From the NCBI GenBank assembly GCA_003224075.1, contig QHYF01000032.1:400-8228 (forward strand): a stretch of 7,829 bases of DNA, written 5' to 3'. The notes under the pieces were generated by a model, which was given only the letters and a program-made list of their open reading frames with translations, had not been told where the DNA came from and searched no databases. A program made the position numbers and the translations under genes. Below, in pieces: positions 5,499-7,829 of the stretch (within the stretch, counting starts at the first letter, position 1; each line of letters begins with the position of its first letter). The stretch comes from Acidobacteriota bacterium. GTDB lineage: Bacteria; Acidobacteriota; Terriglobia; Acidiferrales; UBA7541.

Positions 5499-5528
5499 TT
5501 CAAAGCCGGAGAGTTGCCCCGGCTTGAA
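5499..5528 (-). terminator. Hairpin after secG, possible terminator
   Basis: TTCAAAGCCGG (5499-5509) and CCGGCTTGAA (5519-5528) pair over ten bases with one bulged A and a nine-base loop, about 25 bases beyond the secG stop. No T-run follows on the minus strand, so intrinsic termination is uncertain. A second stem, GTTGCC (5513-5518) with GGCAAC (5529-5534), shares bases with the first and cannot form at the same time. Confidence 0.4.
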
Positions 5529-5553
5529 GGCAACGCTGCGCTACAAGACTACG

Positions 5554-6117
5554 CTACGGTTTCTTTGGCTGCGACGGCACCGGCTGCGAGCTTGGTGGAG
5601 CCTGTTGCGAGGGCGGTTGCGCCGCGGGTTGCTGCCCTGCCGACGGTTGAGATGATGGCTGCGTATTCGCCGGCGTCGAAGCGGGAGGCGCAGTGGGATT
5701 TGTCGCGGGGGTTGTCGCGGGCATTGCCGGAGTCGTCGCCGGAGTCGGCTTGGGCGCGGGCTGCGAAGCCTTTTGCAGAACCGAACCACCCTGTTCGACG
5801 GCCTTATCGCTGCGCAACACCAAGGCCATTGCGCACAGCATGAACATGACGGCGCACCACGTGGTAGCTTTCGAAAGAACGTTGGCGGCGCCACGGGGCC
5901 CGAACGCCGTCTGGCTGCCCGCCCCGCCGAACGCTCCGGCAAGGTCCGCGGCCTTGCCGCTCTGCAGAAGGACAACCACGATCAGCACCAAACAATTGAC
6001 AACAAAGAAGGTCGGCAACACCCAGAAAAACCAGCGCGAATCGGACAGCCTCCATCCCGCAACGATAATGGCGGCACCGATCAGCAATGCGACGATCCAC
6101 TTCATCCAACCAGGCAT
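5554..6117 (-). CDS. secG: SecG, Sec translocon subunit, with extra membrane segment and Pro/Gln-rich tail
   Basis: The core (residues 32-102 of 187) carries the SecG pattern: a membrane helix ending in VVVLLQSGK, a Gly/Ala-rich cytosolic loop (LAGAFGGAGSQTAFG) and a second helix (TTWCAVMFMLCAMALVLR). SecG assists SecYE and SecA in protein export. I chose the ATG at 6117 because GAGG stands seven bases before it. The frame runs on to a TTG at 6156 that lacks such a site. Two things are unusual. A third hydrophobic segment (about residues 5-22) precedes the normal two, and a low-complexity Pro/Ala/Gln/Thr/Ser tail fills residues 117-187, where many SecG proteins end soon after the second helix. 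The gene follows tpiA by 48 bases and is probably cotranscribed with it. Confidence 0.9.
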   Translation of the reverse strand: MPGWMKWIVALLIGAAIIVAGWRLSDSRWFFWVLPTFFVVNCLVLIVVVLLQSGKAADLAGAFGGAGSQTAFGPRGAANVLSKATTWCAVMFMLCAMALVLRSDKAVEQGGSVLQKASQPAPKPTPATTPAMPATTPATNPTAPPASTPANTQPSSQPSAGQQPAAQPPSQQAPPSSQPVPSQPKKP

Positions 6118-6165
6118 TTCAATACCTCGCGTCTGAACCCAAAGATGCCGGGGCAAAGCCCAGCG

Positions 6166-6918
6166 CTATACAAAGTTGACGATCGCCGCGAACGACTTCG
6201 CGTCGAGGCTTGCTCCGCCGACAAGCGCCCCGTCCAATTCTTCCTGCGCCATCAGTCCCTGAATGTTGTCAGGCTTGACGCTGCCGCCATAGAGAATCCT
6301 GAGGGCGGAGGCGAGATGAACGGAGAAGTTCTCGCCCGCGCATCGCCGTAGCAAACTATGGGCTTCGGCAGCAATTTCCGGTGTCGCGGTGCGACCGGTG
6401 CCTATGGCCCACACGGGCTCGTACGCAATCAGAATACGGGAGAACTCCTCCGCGGTCAACGCGCCGGGGCCGCCGGTGAATTGGCGGCTGAGGACTTCTT
6501 CGGCCAGGCCGGCGTCGCGCTCTTCTTGGGTTTCTCCCAGGCAAACGATGGGGGTGAGACCGCTGGAAAGAGCCATCAAGGTCTTCTTAGCGACGTTGTC
6601 ATCGGTCTCGCGAAAAACCTGGCGGCGCTCGGAGTGGCCGATGATGACGTAGCGGCAGCCGACCTCGGCAAGCATAGGAGCGGAGACTTCGCCGGTGAAC
6701 GCGCCTTCCTTGCTCCAGGAAACGTTCTGGCCGGCGATGGCGACGCTGGAGCCTTTTGCGGCTTCGACGGCGGTCGAGAGCGCGGTGAACGGAGGCGCAA
6801 CGGCAATGTCGCAATGTTTTGCGTTCGAAACAAGCGGGAGGAAGGCGGAGAAAAACGCGCGCGTTTCCGCGAGCGTTTTGTACATTTTCCAATTCCCGGC
6901 GATTACGCGGCGTCGCAT
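6166..6918 (-). CDS. tpiA: Triosephosphate isomerase
   Basis: The 250-residue enzyme has the normal length and interconverts dihydroxyacetone phosphate and glyceraldehyde 3-phosphate in cytosolic glycolysis and gluconeogenesis. All key parts are visible: GNWKM with Lys11, IIGHSERR with the electrophile His95, AYEPVWAIGTG with the catalytic base Glu167 and the flexible loop 6, and the phosphate-binding ILYGGSV (208-214) and GALVGGASL (230-238). The ATG at 6918 is preceded by GGAGG with seven bases of spacing, which fixes the start. It lies 77 bases after pgk and 48 before secG on the same strand, consistent with one operon. The gap to pgk contains a 9-bp-period repeat. Confidence 0.98.
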   Translation of the reverse strand: MRRRVIAGNWKMYKTLAETRAFFSAFLPLVSNAKHCDIAVAPPFTALSTAVEAAKGSSVAIAGQNVSWSKEGAFTGEVSAPMLAEVGCRYVIIGHSERRQVFRETDDNVAKKTLMALSSGLTPIVCLGETQEERDAGLAEEVLSRQFTGGPGALTAEEFSRILIAYEPVWAIGTGRTATPEIAAEAHSLLRRCAGENFSVHLASALRILYGGSVKPDNIQGLMAQEELDGALVGGASLDAKSFAAIVNFV

Positions 6919-6950
6919 GTCAAAACCTCCGGAAAAACAAAAGATCTAAA

Positions 6951-6986
6951 CACAGAGGACACAGAGGACGCAGAGAGCACTGAGAA
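6951..6986. repeat. Degenerate 9-bp-period repeat between pgk and tpiA
   Basis: Four 9-base units follow each other: CACAGAGGA twice exactly, then CGCAGAGAG and CACTGAGAA. On the minus strand this reads as CTCTGTGTCC-like text. Similar CACAGAGGACACAGAGG stretches are, from memory, widespread intergenic repeats in soil bacteria that often give rise to spurious predicted proteins. Here it occupies almost half of the 77-base gap inside a probable operon. No function is visible. Confidence 0.8.
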
Positions 6987-6995
6987 GAAAGGCGG

Positions 6996-7829
6996 TCATT
7001 TGTTGGTCAGGGCCTCGACGCCGGGAAGTTTGCGTCCGCCAAGAAATTCGAGGGAGGCGCCGCCACCGGTGGAGATATGCGAAATTTTATCCGCGACGCC
7101 GGATTGATGGACTGCGGCAACCGAGTCGCCTCCGCCAACGATGGAGGTCGCGCCGCTGCTGGTGGCCGCGGCGACGGCTTTGGCCACTTCCAGCGTGCCT
7201 TTGGCGAATGCGGGCATTTCGAATACGCCCATGGGTCCGTTCCAGACGATGGTCTTGGCTCCGGCGATCTTCTGCCGATACGTCTCGATGGTCTTCGGAC
7301 CGATGTCCAATCCCATCCATCCGTCCGGAGTAGCCGAGACGGAAATAGTCTGCGTAGAGGTGTCCGCTTTCAATTCCGCGCCGACAACATGATCGACCGG
7401 AAGCAGAAGTGCAAATTTCTTTTGGCGCGCCTCATCGCGCAAGCGGCGGGCAAGCTCAAGCTTGTCGTCTTCGACGAGCGACTTGCCGATGGGCTGCCCG
7501 TCCGCTTTGAGGAATGTGTAGGCCATGCCCCCGCCAATCAGCATGGCGTCGGCAATTTTCATTAAGTTTTCGACGACTTCGATTTTGTCGCTGACCTTGG
7601 CGCCGCCGAGAATCGCAACAAAGGGGCGCGCGGGATTCGTGAGCGCTTTGCCGAGGTAAGCCAGCTCCTTTTCCATGAGCAAGCCGGCGGCGGATTGCTT
7701 CACGAAGCGCGTGATGCCGACAACGGAAGCGTGCGCGCGATGCGCGGAGCCGAAAGCGTCGCACACGAATAGGCCGTCGCAAAGCGCGGCGAGCTGTTTC
7801 GAAAAAGCCTCGTCGTTCTTCTCCTCCTC
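6996..7829 (-). CDS. pgk: Phosphoglycerate kinase, C-terminal 277 residues (5' end outside window)
   Basis: The frame is open to the window edge, so about 120 N-terminal residues of a typical 395-residue enzyme are missing. The enzyme transfers phosphate from 1,3-bisphosphoglycerate to ADP. In the visible part FVCDAFGSAHRAHAS (21-35) belongs to the N-terminal substrate-binding domain. ILGGAKVSDK (73-82), LIGGGMAYTF (97-106), VWNGPMGVFE (195-204), GGGDSVAAV (232-240) and the phosphate-binding STGGGASLE (253-261) belong to the nucleotide-binding domain. The protein ends normally with LPGVEAL. No key block in the visible part is missing. It is the first visible gene of the pgk-tpiA-secG series. 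Confidence 0.98.
   Translation of the reverse strand, partial: EEEKNDEAFSKQLAALCDGLFVCDAFGSAHRAHASVVGITRFVKQSAAGLLMEKELAYLGKALTNPARPFVAILGGAKVSDKIEVVENLMKIADAMLIGGGMAYTFLKADGQPIGKSLVEDDKLELARRLRDEARQKKFALLLPVDHVVGAELKADTSTQTISVSATPDGWMGLDIGPKTIETYRQKIAGAKTIVWNGPMGVFEMPAFAKGTLEVAKAVAAATSSGATSIVGGGDSVAAVHQSGVADKISHISTGGGASLEFLGGRKLPGVEALTNK

Noticed and set aside
4140..5843. A 567-codon plus-strand open frame
   Set aside because: It lies antisense to the nucleoside hydrolase, tRNA-Leu and part of secG. All of these have clear family motifs, and the frame itself resembles nothing. Long antisense frames are common in GC-rich DNA.
6358..7107. A 249-codon plus-strand open frame
   Set aside because: It is antisense to tpiA and the end of pgk and includes the translated 9-bp repeat, so it is a shadow.
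1..7829. CRISPR arrays, insertion sequences, transposases and rRNA
   Set aside because: No spaced repeat array, transposase or integrase motif or rRNA segment was seen on either strand.

Overview
The window looks like part of a GC-rich bacterial chromosome, most probably an acidobacterium (Acidobacteriota, Terriglobia-like). That placement is an inference from the pgk-tpiA-secG-tRNA-Leu gene order, the style of the proteins and the many small dispersed repeats. It was not tested by any search. Genes on the plus strand fill the left third and genes on the minus strand fill the rest, and the two groups converge near position 2350.

Left third (1-2363, plus strand): a cluster of small toxin-antitoxin-type genes. 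First come the 3' end of a nucleotidyltransferase (MNT) gene and an overlapping HEPN gene. A 0.5 kb stretch without a convincing gene follows. Next is an AbrB/VapB-type antitoxin coupled by an ATGA overlap to an intact PIN-domain (VapC) toxin. Last is a small VbhA-like antitoxin whose coupled downstream reading frame breaks off after about 50 codons, probably a toxin remnant.

Middle (2346-5174, minus strand): two genes for exported proteins. One is an unusual S1C (HtrA-type) serine protease with no PDZ domain but with extra domains at both ends. The other is an inosine-uridine-type nucleoside hydrolase with a signal peptide and a substituted active-site histidine position.

Right part (5318-7829, minus strand): a housekeeping block read as pgk (5' end outside the window), tpiA, secG and tRNA-Leu(GAG). 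pgk and tpiA encode neighbouring glycolytic enzymes. secG encodes a small subunit of the Sec translocon, here with an extra N-terminal membrane segment and a long Pro/Gln/Ala-rich tail. The tRNA appears to have its own promoter, whose two hexamers lie in two copies of a 15-bp tandem duplication. A 9-bp-period repeat sits between pgk and tpiA, and hairpins flank the tRNA.

I found no clearly new multi-gene system. The most interesting points are the HEPN protein without the catalytic histidine, the hairpin that encloses the antitoxin start codon, the orphaned VbhA-like antitoxin, the protease architecture, the modified SecG and the duplication-built tRNA promoter.
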